NCBI RefSeq assembly: GCF_000282455.1 | Contig: NZ_AKJG01000153.1 | Coordinates: 1 to 62,900 of the forward strand | Reading direction: 5' to 3' | DNA from: Pseudomonas sp. GM74 | GTDB lineage: Bacteria; Pseudomonadota; Gammaproteobacteria; Pseudomonadales; Pseudomonadaceae | Length of the DNA stretch: 62,900 nt | Shown: in pieces, positions 34,219 through 43,200 of the stretch | How positions within the stretch are numbered: position 1 is the stretch's first letter | Layout: every line of letters begins with the position of its first letter | Program-made: the position numbers and the translations under genes | Notes under the pieces: model-generated | Told to the model about the DNA's origin: nothing | Seen by the model: the letters and a program-made list of their open reading frames with translations, nothing else | Database searches by the model: none

Positions 34219-35142
34219 ATGAAAGCCCTACGCGTGTACGAATACGGCAGTCCTGACGTTTTACGCCTGGAAGAGATTGCAGACCCTGTCGCCGGTGTCG
34301 GTGAAGTGCTGATCGATGTCGCCGCAGCCGGGGTCAACCCGATCGACTGGAAAATCCTGTCCGGTGCCATGAAAGCGTTCATCCCGTTGCCGCTGCCTTA
34401 TACGCCGGGCGTTGAAGTGGCCGGCACCGTCGTCGCGTTGGGGGAGGACGTCACTGAATTCAACATCGGCGATGAAGTGTTCGGCTTCATCAACATCGTC
34501 GGCGGTTATGCGACCAAAGCCGTTGCCCAGGCTGGCAGGCTGGCGCTCAAACCAAAATCACTCAGTGCCTTGCAGGCTGGCGCTGTCCCGGCATCGGCCC
34601 TGACAGCCTGGCAGGCACTGACCGAACACGCTGGCGTGCAGCGTCGCCAGAAAGTGTTGATCCACGCCGCAGCCGGTGGCGTGGGCAGCATGGCCGTGCA
34701 GATTGCCAAGTACCTGGGCGCTGAAGTCTACGCAACGGCCTCGGCACACCATCATGCCTACCTGAAGGAAATCGGGGCGGACTACACCATCGACTACACC
34801 ACCCAGGCTTTCGAGGAACAGGTATCCGGCCTCGATGTGGTACTGGACCTGGTGGGTGGCGAAACGCAAACCCGTTCGTTTGCAGTACTTAAAAAGCACG
34901 GTGTGCTGGTATCGCCCGTGAGCGCCCCAAACATGTCGCTGGCCAACGACTACGGCGTGACCCCCGCGAACTTCACCACCCGTTCGGATGGCCGGCAGCT
35001 CTCGCTCATCGCCGAACTGTTCGACAAGGGACACCTCACTGTCAACGTAAAGGCATACCCCCTGAGTGAATCAAGCGTGGCGATCGAAAAAAGCATGGGC
35101 CGTCACTTGCGCGGCCGGCTTGTCCTCGATACCAAGAGGTAA
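34219..35142 (+). CDS. MDR-family NADP-dependent quinone oxidoreductase-like protein
   Basis: A 307-residue medium-chain reductase without the zinc ligands of alcohol dehydrogenases. MKALRVYEYGSPDVLRLEE and AAGVNPIDWKI form the catalytic N-terminus, and VLIHAAAGGVGSMAVQIAKYLGAEV the NADPH-binding fold. LVLDTKR ends the protein. It likely reduces quinones or enones. The start MKALRV has GAGG nearby and matches the family. It is probably cotranscribed with DoxX. Confidence 0.9.
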   Translation: MKALRVYEYGSPDVLRLEEIADPVAGVGEVLIDVAAAGVNPIDWKILSGAMKAFIPLPLPYTPGVEVAGTVVALGEDVTEFNIGDEVFGFINIVGGYATKAVAQAGRLALKPKSLSALQAGAVPASALTAWQALTEHAGVQRRQKVLIHAAAGGVGSMAVQIAKYLGAEVYATASAHHHAYLKEIGADYTIDYTTQAFEEQVSGLDVVLDLVGGETQTRSFAVLKKHGVLVSPVSAPNMSLANDYGVTPANFTTRSDGRQLSLIAELFDKGHLTVNVKAYPLSESSVAIEKSMGRHLRGRLVLDTKR

Positions 35143-35220
35143 GTGATTGCCAGTGATTGTCCGTAGAGTTGGGCGTCGATACTGGAGACGCCCATCAGCG
35201 GCTGTGTTGTGTGGCGACCG

Positions 35221-36294
35221 TTACTCGTGTGTCCGGTCAACAGCTCGCCTCACCTGGCTCAACAGGTGATCGACATCCTCGGCGGTGGTGGCGAATGAGG
35301 TGACAAAACGAACGACATTCGGTCCCCAACGATCGTGATAGAACCCGAAGCCGGCCTTCAGCAGCGCATCGATCATTGCCGAATCCAGCCGACAGAACAG
35401 GATGTTCGCCTCGGTGCCACCGAGCACCTCAACGCCGCTCAGGCCAGCAAGCCCTTGTGCCAGGCGTTGGGCGGCAGCGTTGGCCTTGCGTGCATTGCGC
35501 AACCAGAGATCGTCGGTCAGGTACGCATCGATCTGCGCCGACAGAAAACGCATCTTGGAAGAGAGATGGCCTGCGCGCTTGCGGCGATAACTCATCTCGG
35601 TGGCGAGGGCGGTGTTGAACAGGACGATGGCTTCCGCCGCCAGCACACCATTCTTCGTGGCACCAAACGACAGGGCATCCACGCCGACCTTCCACGTCAT
35701 CTCGGCCGGGGAACAGCCGAGCGACACCAGGGCGTTGGCAAAGCGCGATCCATCCATATGCAATCCCAGGGAAGAGGATTTGCAGACGTCACCAATGGCT
35801 GCGATTTCGTCCAGGGTGTAGATACTACCGACTTCAGTGGCCTGGGTGATGCTGACGCAGGCGGGTTGAGTCGTGTGTACGTCGCCGACTTTGTCGCGAG
35901 TGCGCTCGCGCAGTCGAACGATATCCAGCTTGGCCGCCGGCCCGTCGACGGTCATCAGCTTCGCGCCGTTGGAAAAGAACTCCGGCGCGCCGCATTCATC
36001 ATTGTTGATATGGCTGGCCGGGTGGCAGTAGATGTTGCCCCAGGGTGGCGTCATCGCGCTCAGGCACAGGGCGTTGGCGGCGGTGCCGGTGGGCACGAGA
36101 AAGACCTCGACGTCACGCTCGAAGATTTCGCAGAACTTGCGCCGGACCTGCGCCGTCAACTCGTCGGTGCCATAGGGGCTCGCCTGGCCCGTGCTGTGTT
36201 TGACGAGGGCTTGTGCCACCTCCGGCGATGCACCGGCGATGTTGTCACTTGAAAAACCCAGCGCGGGCGGTCTGTTTGTTTCACCGTTCATCAT
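35221..36294 (-). CDS. ltaE: low-specificity L-threonine aldolase
   Basis: A 357-residue PLP enzyme of fold type I that splits threonine or allo-threonine into glycine and acetaldehyde. SSDNIAGASPEV, GTAANALCLSAMT, HINNDECGAPEFFSNGAKL, LHMDGSRFANALVSLG and the PLP Lys in LSFGATKNGVLAAEAIV are all present. The start MMNGETNRP is chosen because a longer open frame upstream is Arg-rich and shows no family similarity. An AraC-type gene lies 110 bp upstream on the same strand. Confidence 0.9.
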   Translation of the reverse strand: MMNGETNRPPALGFSSDNIAGASPEVAQALVKHSTGQASPYGTDELTAQVRRKFCEIFERDVEVFLVPTGTAANALCLSAMTPPWGNIYCHPASHINNDECGAPEFFSNGAKLMTVDGPAAKLDIVRLRERTRDKVGDVHTTQPACVSITQATEVGSIYTLDEIAAIGDVCKSSSLGLHMDGSRFANALVSLGCSPAEMTWKVGVDALSFGATKNGVLAAEAIVLFNTALATEMSYRRKRAGHLSSKMRFLSAQIDAYLTDDLWLRNARKANAAAQRLAQGLAGLSGVEVLGGTEANILFCRLDSAMIDALLKAGFGFYHDRWGPNVVRFVTSFATTAEDVDHLLSQVRRAVDRTHE

Positions 36295-36404
36295 CCAGTT
36301 CTCGGCTGCGCAGGCGAAGGTGTTTCGCCCGGATTGGCGCATCCTATGGAGGGTGAGGGTCGCCGCGCTTGTAAAAAATTGACGGTCGGCTGATGACCGA
36401 CGGA

Positions 36405-37220
36405 CTAAGTCCTGTAGCGCGATGGCGCGACGCCGAATGCCTGCCGAAAGGCGCGATTGAAATGGCTTTGATCGTAAAAGCCGACGGCGTGGGCGACCTC
36501 GACGATGGGTAGCACGCTGCGAGCGAGCAGGCCACAGGCCCGTTCGAGGCGCAGGCGAAGCAGCCAGGCGTGGGGTGTCATGCCGATGGTGCGCTTGAAC
36601 TGCTTGAGGAACGGGAAGCGGCCCAGCCCGCACAGGCCAGCGAGATCATCGAGGGTGATTCGCTGATCGATGTGGCTGAAACAATAGTCCCTGACGCGAG
36701 ACCATTGCAGGGGCGATAGCGTGCCGGTAATCGATTCGGGCCTGATCGCCCGTGACTGGCTCAACAGATGTTCAAGCAGGGTAAACCATTGCGTTTGCAC
36801 CGCGAGGCTGCCGGGTCCGACGGCCTGCTGCATCGCTTCGTGCAACGCCCGCAGGTTAGCGACAAGCCCGGTGTCTTCGAGCAGCGCACCGGCCAATTCA
36901 AGCTCTTTCGGCTGACCGCTGATCTCCTCGGTCAGGCTCGCGACCAGCGCCTGGGACAGGCGGAATGTCTTGAGCGTATAAGCGCCGCCGCCCTCGGACA
37001 CGCCATCGTGGATTTCGCCCGGCGGCATCAGGGCAACACTTCCCGGCCCCAAAAGAAACGACTCGCCCTTCGACCGATGACGCTGGACGCCTTCGGTGAC
37101 AAAACCAATGTGGAAATCGAGGTGGTAATGGCGATCGAAGCCGATATCCGCAAAACGTGCGGACCCCAGCACCAGGCCTGGTACGTCGGACACGTGATGG
37201 TACTTGGCTTGCTCAGTCAT
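36405..37220 (-). CDS. AraC-family regulator with cupin sensor
   Basis: A 271-residue regulator. An N-terminal cupin-like domain (HYHLDFHIGFVTEGVQRHRS, LLGPGSVALMPPGEIHDG) is followed by two AraC helix-turn-helix motifs (LDDLAGLCGLGRFPFLKQFK; VEVAHAVGFYDQSHFNRAFR) and the usual FGVAPSRYR end. It lies upstream of ltaE in the same direction and may regulate or be cotranscribed with it. Confidence 0.9.
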   Translation of the reverse strand: MTEQAKYHHVSDVPGLVLGSARFADIGFDRHYHLDFHIGFVTEGVQRHRSKGESFLLGPGSVALMPPGEIHDGVSEGGGAYTLKTFRLSQALVASLTEEISGQPKELELAGALLEDTGLVANLRALHEAMQQAVGPGSLAVQTQWFTLLEHLLSQSRAIRPESITGTLSPLQWSRVRDYCFSHIDQRITLDDLAGLCGLGRFPFLKQFKRTIGMTPHAWLLRLRLERACGLLARSVLPIVEVAHAVGFYDQSHFNRAFRQAFGVAPSRYRT

Positions 37221-37347
37221 GAAACCCGTTCAACAATCGGCGAGGAGGGCGAGAGACCCAGAGTTTAAGCGCGCAAGAGGTATAGATCCATGGGTTGCCA
37301 GAGGTCGTCCATGAGTCATTGAGTGTCAACCGAAGTCGCTCGCCATG

Positions 37348-37400
37348 AGGATGTTGCGCAGCAAGTGATTACGGCTCAATTGTCCGCTGCGCAACATCCT
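37348..37400. repeat. perfect 15-bp inverted repeat with 23-nt spacer
   Basis: AGGATGTTGCGCAGC (37348-37362) and its exact reverse complement GCTGCGCAACATCCT (37386-37400) flank a 23-nt AT-richer loop. It begins ten bases after the glycine-zipper lipoprotein stop and about 130 bp before the AraC start, so it may be the lipoprotein terminator. The arms are unusually long for a simple terminator and there is no T tract. Confidence 0.7.
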
Positions 37401-37410
37401 GTAGTCGCCC

Positions 37411-37866
37411 TTAACCTTGTGGCACCACCCGCGCTTCGTTTCCGGCACCTTCGACGTATACGTTCATGCCTTTTCTCAGCGCCGGGTTGATCGGCTGGGT
37501 CACCTGAACCAGTACGCCGCTGTTGGTGCGCACGATGATCTGCTGTGCGTCCACGGGCTGATCATACTTTTTCTTTTCAACGTAGTTGCCGCCTGCCGCC
37601 CCCGCGAGGGCACCGGCGACCATCGCCACATCCCGGCCGGTTCCCTGGCCGACCAGGCTTCCCAGGGCCAGGCCGCCAATACCCCCCATGATGGCGCCGA
37701 CACCGCTATCGTGATTGGTCTGCATCTGGGTCTGTGTAATCTGCTCGATTTTCCCTGAACGAATCTCCATCTCGCCAGCACCTCCGCCCCCGGCGCCCAC
37801 CGCGGCACAGCCGCCAAGCACCAGTCCAAAAAGCGTAATCGTCAGCCAGGAAGCGATTGTTTTCAT
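37411..37866 (-). CDS. glycine-zipper outer-membrane lipoprotein (SlyB/Pcp-like)
   Basis: A 151-residue lipoprotein with signal LTITLFGLVLGGC (lipid Cys about 20). The glycine-zipper segment SGVGAIMGGIGGLALGSLVGQGTGRDVAMVAGALAGAAGGNYVEKK is the 2TM glycine-zipper domain of SlyB/PcP. A short beta-rich tail follows (QQIIVRTNSGVLVQVTQPINPALRKG). It probably stabilises the outer membrane. The start MKTIASW is preferred because longer starts bury the lipoprotein signal. Confidence 0.88.
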   Translation of the reverse strand: MKTIASWLTITLFGLVLGGCAAVGAGGGGAGEMEIRSGKIEQITQTQMQTNHDSGVGAIMGGIGGLALGSLVGQGTGRDVAMVAGALAGAAGGNYVEKKKYDQPVDAQQIIVRTNSGVLVQVTQPINPALRKGMNVYVEGAGNEARVVPQG

Positions 37867-38082
37867 CGTCGAACTCCATTTTCCGGGGAAGTGGGTCATG
37901 CACACGCATCCAATGACGTTAGACGAAAATGTCCGGTTCATGCGCTTGTTTGCTTGCGCACTGCGCGTGAGGTTGGTGGTTCAGAACGCCAGGCGGGGGA
38001 TGGCCGAGGCCAGTGAAGCGACCGTTCAACATGACTAATTCGCCTTCAGCGACTGCCCGTTGGCATTCGTAGGCGCAGGTCA

Positions 38083-39183
38083 TCACGCAACTTCAGTATG
38101 GAATGGATAGTCCGTGTAACCCACTTCCGTGCCACCGAAGAACGACTCGCGGTCGTACGGGTTCAGCGGCCAGCCGTTGCGCAGGCGCTCTGGCAAGTCT
38201 GGGTTGGCGATGAAGTGGCGACCGAACGCGACCAGGTCTGCATCGCCGGCCTCGAGGATTGCGTTGGCCGACTCACCGGAGAAGCCGCCCGCCGCGATAA
38301 GCGTGCCCTTGTAGTGCTGGCGGATGAGTTGGGACGCCACCGGATTCTGGTCGCGGCGCTCGTCTTCGGCGACCCCCAGGATGCGCGGCTCGATCAGGTG
38401 CAGATAAGCGAGGTCCAGCTTGTTCAGTTCGCGCGCGACATAGGTGAACAGGCCAATGGGATCGCTGTCGGACATATCGCCGAAATTGCCGCTCGGCCCC
38501 AGACGCACCGCCACCCGATTACTGCCCCAGACGGAGATCACCGCCTCTACCGCTTCCAGCAGGAAGCGGCTGCGGTTCTCGAACGAGCCACCGTAGATAT
38601 CCGTACGTTTGTTGCTGCCGTCCTGGAGGAATTGATCGAACAGGTAGCCGTTGGCCGAGTGCAACTCCACGCCGTCGAATCCGGCTGCGATACCGCGTTC
38701 GGACGCGGCGCGGAAGCTGTCCACCAGCCCGCGGATTTCCGCGATGGTCAGTTCGCGCGCCGGGGAGCCGGGGGTCCAGCCGGACTCGGTGTAGGCAAGG
38801 CCGCCGTGGTCCACGACGGAAGGGGCCACCGGCTGGGCACCGCCTGGTTGCAGGAGACTATTGGACTGGCGCCCCGCATGGTAGAGCTGCAGGAAGATTT
38901 TGCCGCCCTTTGCATGAACGGCGTCGGTCACGAGCTTCCAGCCGGCGATCTGGCTGTCGTCATACAGACCGGGAGCACCGAGGTAGCCATTACCATTGGC
39001 GGCGGCGATAGTGGCCTCGCCGATCAGCAGGCCACCGGCGGTGGTGCGTTGGGCGTAGTACTCGGCCATCAACTGGCCAGGGATGGCGCCCGGCTCGGCA
39101 CGCATGCGGGTCAGTGGCGCCAGAACGACGCGATGGGAAATCTGGTATGGGCCTATCTGGATACTCGTATGCAGTCTGGACAT
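38083..39183 (-). CDS. Old Yellow Enzyme-family alkene reductase
   Basis: A 366-residue FMN-dependent oxidoreductase of the NemA/XenB type. APLTRMRAEPGAIPG, FLQLYHAGRQS, VELHSANGYLFDQFLQDGSN and NKRTDIYGGSFENRSRFLLEAV, and FGRHFIANPDLPERL cover the FMN and NADPH sites. Such enzymes reduce activated C=C bonds, nitro compounds and nitrate esters. It is divergent from a LysR-family gene (start 39331) with 147 bp between, the classic arrangement for LysR control. Confidence 0.92.
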   Translation of the reverse strand: MSRLHTSIQIGPYQISHRVVLAPLTRMRAEPGAIPGQLMAEYYAQRTTAGGLLIGEATIAAANGNGYLGAPGLYDDSQIAGWKLVTDAVHAKGGKIFLQLYHAGRQSNSLLQPGGAQPVAPSVVDHGGLAYTESGWTPGSPARELTIAEIRGLVDSFRAASERGIAAGFDGVELHSANGYLFDQFLQDGSNKRTDIYGGSFENRSRFLLEAVEAVISVWGSNRVAVRLGPSGNFGDMSDSDPIGLFTYVARELNKLDLAYLHLIEPRILGVAEDERRDQNPVASQLIRQHYKGTLIAAGGFSGESANAILEAGDADLVAFGRHFIANPDLPERLRNGWPLNPYDRESFFGGTEVGYTDYPFHTEVA

Positions 39184-39330
39184 GACAACGATACCTATCA
39201 GTGGTGGGATGGGCGCAATGTAGGCGTAAAATTCCCGGAGAAAAATATCCCCTGAGGCCGAACATTTCGGATGTTTTTTCCGTAATCCCGCCCTGTTGGT
39301 GGGGTTCTACCGGAGCAGGCAGGAAAAGTG

Positions 39331-40215
39331 ATGGAAAGTCTGAATGGCATCTCGATGTTCGTGCAGGTTGCCGAAACGCGCAGCTTCACCGAGTCCGCCC
39401 GCCAGTTGGGGGTGTCGTCCTCGACCGTGGGCAAAACCATCGCCCGGATGGAGGAGCGCTTGCATGTGCGGCTGTTTCATCGCAGCACACGCAGTATCAC
39501 GCTGACGGCCGAGGGGACCCTGTTTCTTGAGCGCTGCCGGCGCATCCTCAGCGAGGTCACCGCTGCCGAGTCCGAGCTGTCAGGTCTGGCTGGCAGTCCA
39601 CGAGGGCGACTTCGGGTGGGCACTCCGCTACTGGGCGAGCTGATGATGCCGGCCTTTGACGGGTTCATGGAGCAGTATCCGGAAGTCGAACTGGATATCG
39701 ATTTTTGCGACCGTATGGTCGATGTGATCGAGGAGGGGTTCGACGCGGTGATTCGCACCGGCGAGCAAACCGATTCACGCTTGACTGCACGCCGCCTGGG
39801 TTCCTGCGCACATGTGCTGGTGGCGTCGCCGACGTATCTGAAGCGGCATGGCGTACCCACGTATCCGCGTGAACTGGAACGCCACTCATGCCTGCAACAC
39901 AAGTTCCCCGCAACCGGAAAGCTGGAGCGTTGGCCGCTGCGGCTCGAAGCCTCCGAGGCTGAACCGGTGCTGCCCGCCACGATGACGTCGAACACGATCG
40001 AGCCTCTTGCCTACGCCGCGATCCAGGGCAGGGGGATTGCTTTTCTGCCTGCTTTCCTGGTGCGTAAAGCGCTGGAAAGCGGCCAGCTGGTCACGGTGCT
40101 GGACGACTACATTGACCGCCAGGTCGTCTTCTGGATGCTGTGGCCAGCCAGCCGTTATGCCTCGCCCAAGTTGCGCGTGTTCATTGACTACATGAGTGCT
40201 CACTTGCGCATCTGA
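39331..40215 (+). CDS. LysR-family regulator of the alkene reductase
   Basis: A 294-residue LysR regulator: MESLNGISMFVQVAETRSFTESARQLGVSSSTVGKTIARMEERLHVRLFHRSTRSITLTAEG is the helix-turn-helix, followed by a type 2 periplasmic-binding effector domain. AGGAAAA precedes the ATG at 39331. By divergence it should control the adjacent Old Yellow Enzyme gene. Confidence 0.9.
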   Translation: MESLNGISMFVQVAETRSFTESARQLGVSSSTVGKTIARMEERLHVRLFHRSTRSITLTAEGTLFLERCRRILSEVTAAESELSGLAGSPRGRLRVGTPLLGELMMPAFDGFMEQYPEVELDIDFCDRMVDVIEEGFDAVIRTGEQTDSRLTARRLGSCAHVLVASPTYLKRHGVPTYPRELERHSCLQHKFPATGKLERWPLRLEASEAEPVLPATMTSNTIEPLAYAAIQGRGIAFLPAFLVRKALESGQLVTVLDDYIDRQVVFWMLWPASRYASPKLRVFIDYMSAHLRI

Positions 40216-40290
40216 TCGTTTACGCCTGCGGGTTCAGTATCACCCTTGACTGACCGGCATCAGGGCGAGCCGCTCCCGCAGGGTGTGGGC

Positions 40291-43200
40291 TTAACCCAAG
40301 GCCGTGAAATCGCTGGCGTTCAACTGCTGGACGCCCACCAGCTGGATTTCGAACTCGGGGGTGGCGTCGGCGTTGACACTGCCCTGGAGAACGCCATCGG
40401 CAAAGCGCAGTTGTCCGGTGGCGTTGGCAGGGTCGAAGGCGTTACTGCCGATGAAGGTGAAGGCGTCGACAGCGGTGGTCAGCGGCCTGGCGTCCAGGCC
40501 GGTGAAATCCAGATGATCGCCCTCGATGCTCTTGAAACCGTTTATCACATCGCGCAAAGCCCCCACGCCCATGTCCGACAGCGCACTGAACGCGAAGGTG
40601 TCCGCGCCAGTGCCACCGGTGAGGTTGTCGGTGCCTGCACCGCCGATCAGCCGGTCATTACCCGAACCACCCACCAACGTATCGTTGCCCGCACCACCGT
40701 TCAGAATGTTCGCGGCGCTGTTGCCCGACAGACTGTCGGCGTAGGCGCTTCCCGTCAGGTTTTCGCAGGACCTCAAGGTGTCGAGCCCAGAGCCCGTGGT
40801 GTTTTGTTGCGCCGAGGTCGAGAGGTTTACCGTAACGCCGGAGAGGGCGCGCTCAAAAGACACCGTGTCAATGCCATCGCGCCCGTCCAGCACATTGTTG
40901 CCGGGGCCGGCGAACAGCGTGTTGTCCAGCGCATTGCCCGTGCCATTGGCGGCGCCAGTGCTGTCGATATACAGATGCTCGACGTTGTTGCCGAGAGTAA
41001 AGGCCGCGACGCTGCTGTGTACGCTGTCGACCCCTCCAGACGCCGCATTGCCGTTGATCTCGATCACGGCGTCATCGGCGTTGTCGACATAGTAGGTGTC
41101 GTTGTCATCGCCGCCGCTCATGCTGTCGGCTCCTGCGGCACCGTCGAGCAGGTTATTGGCGGCATTGCCGGTGATGAAGTTGTGCCGCTCATTGCCGGTG
41201 CCGTTGATGTCCGACACACCGGTGAGCACCAGGTTCTCGAGATTGGCGCCCAGGGTCCAGCTGACCGAGGCCTGCACCGTATCGATCTGCGAGGTCGAGG
41301 TGCTGGTTTCCACCACACGGTCCGACGCATTGTCGACCACATAGATGTCGTTGCCATTGCCACCGGTCATGGTGTCGGCGCCCAGGTCGCCATCCAGTGT
41401 GTCGTTGTCCGAACTGCCCACCAGGGTATCGGCCTGGGCGGTACCGGAAATCAAGTTCCGGGCGTTGTCGAAAATGTCCTGCACGCTGTTGTTGTCGTTG
41501 GGGTTGCCCTGCAAGCCAAGGTCACCGGCAATGTAGTCGGCCAAACGCTGGCCGACGATCTCCGCCGACTCCTCGTGCAGGTGCCAGACGTCATCGGGAT
41601 ACGTCAGCGGATCGACTTCGTGGCGCAAAGGGAGGTCGGTGTAGTCCACTGCCAGCTTGACGTCGGCACGCTCTGCGGCGATGGCTTCCTGGGCGGCGCG
41701 GACATAGCCAGCCCCCTCGACGATCGAGGCAATCTTCTCTTGCGAATAACCACGGGCACGCGCTGCGTCCTGGTCGTAGTGACCGGTTTCCATCATGTAC
41801 ACGCTGAAGTTACCGAACTGGGCATGCAGGTAATCAAACACCTTCAGGGTCGCGGCCTTGTACGCCGCTGCTGCCGCTGCTTTGTCCGTGGCGCGGGCGA
41901 CCTCCTGGGCGGCTTCCTCGCCCTGGCCCCAAATGATGCCCATGGTGACGTTACTGATCGATTGCAGTTCGCTGATCTGGTCCCGCAGCAGCGTCACGGC
42001 GCGCAACAGCGCAGCCCCGGGTTGGTTGGTGTCGGTCAGCCACCAGCACAACTCTAGCTCTCCGGCGCTGAGCGTCGACAGGCCGGTGACCGTGCTGCCT
42101 CCCACTGCGATGTCGATGCCGTTGCCATTGGCATCGGTGAACTGGCTGCGCACGTCATAGGGGGTGTAGCGGTCCAGGTCGTTGACCAGCATCGAGGTGC
42201 CGGACTGAGCGTCGTCCTCGGTCATGCGCAGCAGGCGCGCATTGGATTGGCCGAGGGTGGGCAGGTAGAGGATGTCCTGCCGGGCTGGCTCGCCGAACAC
42301 GAAGTCGCTGGCGGTCAGGGTGTCGAGGTAGTTGCCGTTGAGGGCGATTTCAAAACGATTGCCATCGGCATCCGCTTCGGCGGACTTGATGTAGGTCTTG
42401 TCGCCGGCTGAATTGAGGGTCAGGTACAGCGTGCCATTGCTGCCATCGCCGAGACCGAGAAACCCCAGGCTCGAAACATCGATCTTGTCGACGCCCGCGG
42501 TGAAGTCATAAATCGTGTCGGTAGCGGTGACACCGCCGGTGTCGTAGTCGCGGTAGCTGTCGAGTACGTTGCTGTAGCGGAAGGTGTCGGCACCGTCGCC
42601 GCCGTACAGCGAGTCGCGTCCGGCACCGCCGTCTAGCTTGTCGTCGCCAGCGCCGCCACTGAGGCTGTCATTACCCGCCAGACCGAGCAGGGTATCGCCC
42701 GAATCGCTACCCAGCAGCGAGTCGCTGGCACTGGTGCCGGTGATCACACGATTGAAGATGAAGTGGCTGGCGGTCAGGGTACCGGCGAGGTTTCCCGAGA
42801 GAATCAGCTCGAAGCGATTACCGCTGGCATCGGCATCGAAGTCCTTGATGTAGGTACGGTCGCTGCTGGCGCTGTAGCTGACCTGAAGGGTGCCGCCACG
42901 GCCATTGCCCAGGCCTGTGAAACCGAGATCGGCGAGATCGATCTTGTCCTGGGTGACGTCGAAGTCGGTGATGCTGTCATCGAAGCTTGTGGTTGCGTTG
43001 CGGTAACTCTCGGACTGAGCGGTGAAACGGAACGTATCGGCGCCGGTACCGCCAGTGAGTTTGTCGATGCCTGCACCACCTGCCAGAATGTCGCCACCGG
43101 CCCCGCCATTGATAGTGTCGTTGCCGGCTCCGCCGTAGAAAATCTCGCTGGCGGCGCTGCCCGGCAGGGTGTCGTTGCCGTCCGTACCTTGTACGATGGT

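Noticed and set aside
38098..39255. 385-codon antisense frame over the Old Yellow Enzyme gene
   Set aside because: No family match and entirely inside a certain gene.
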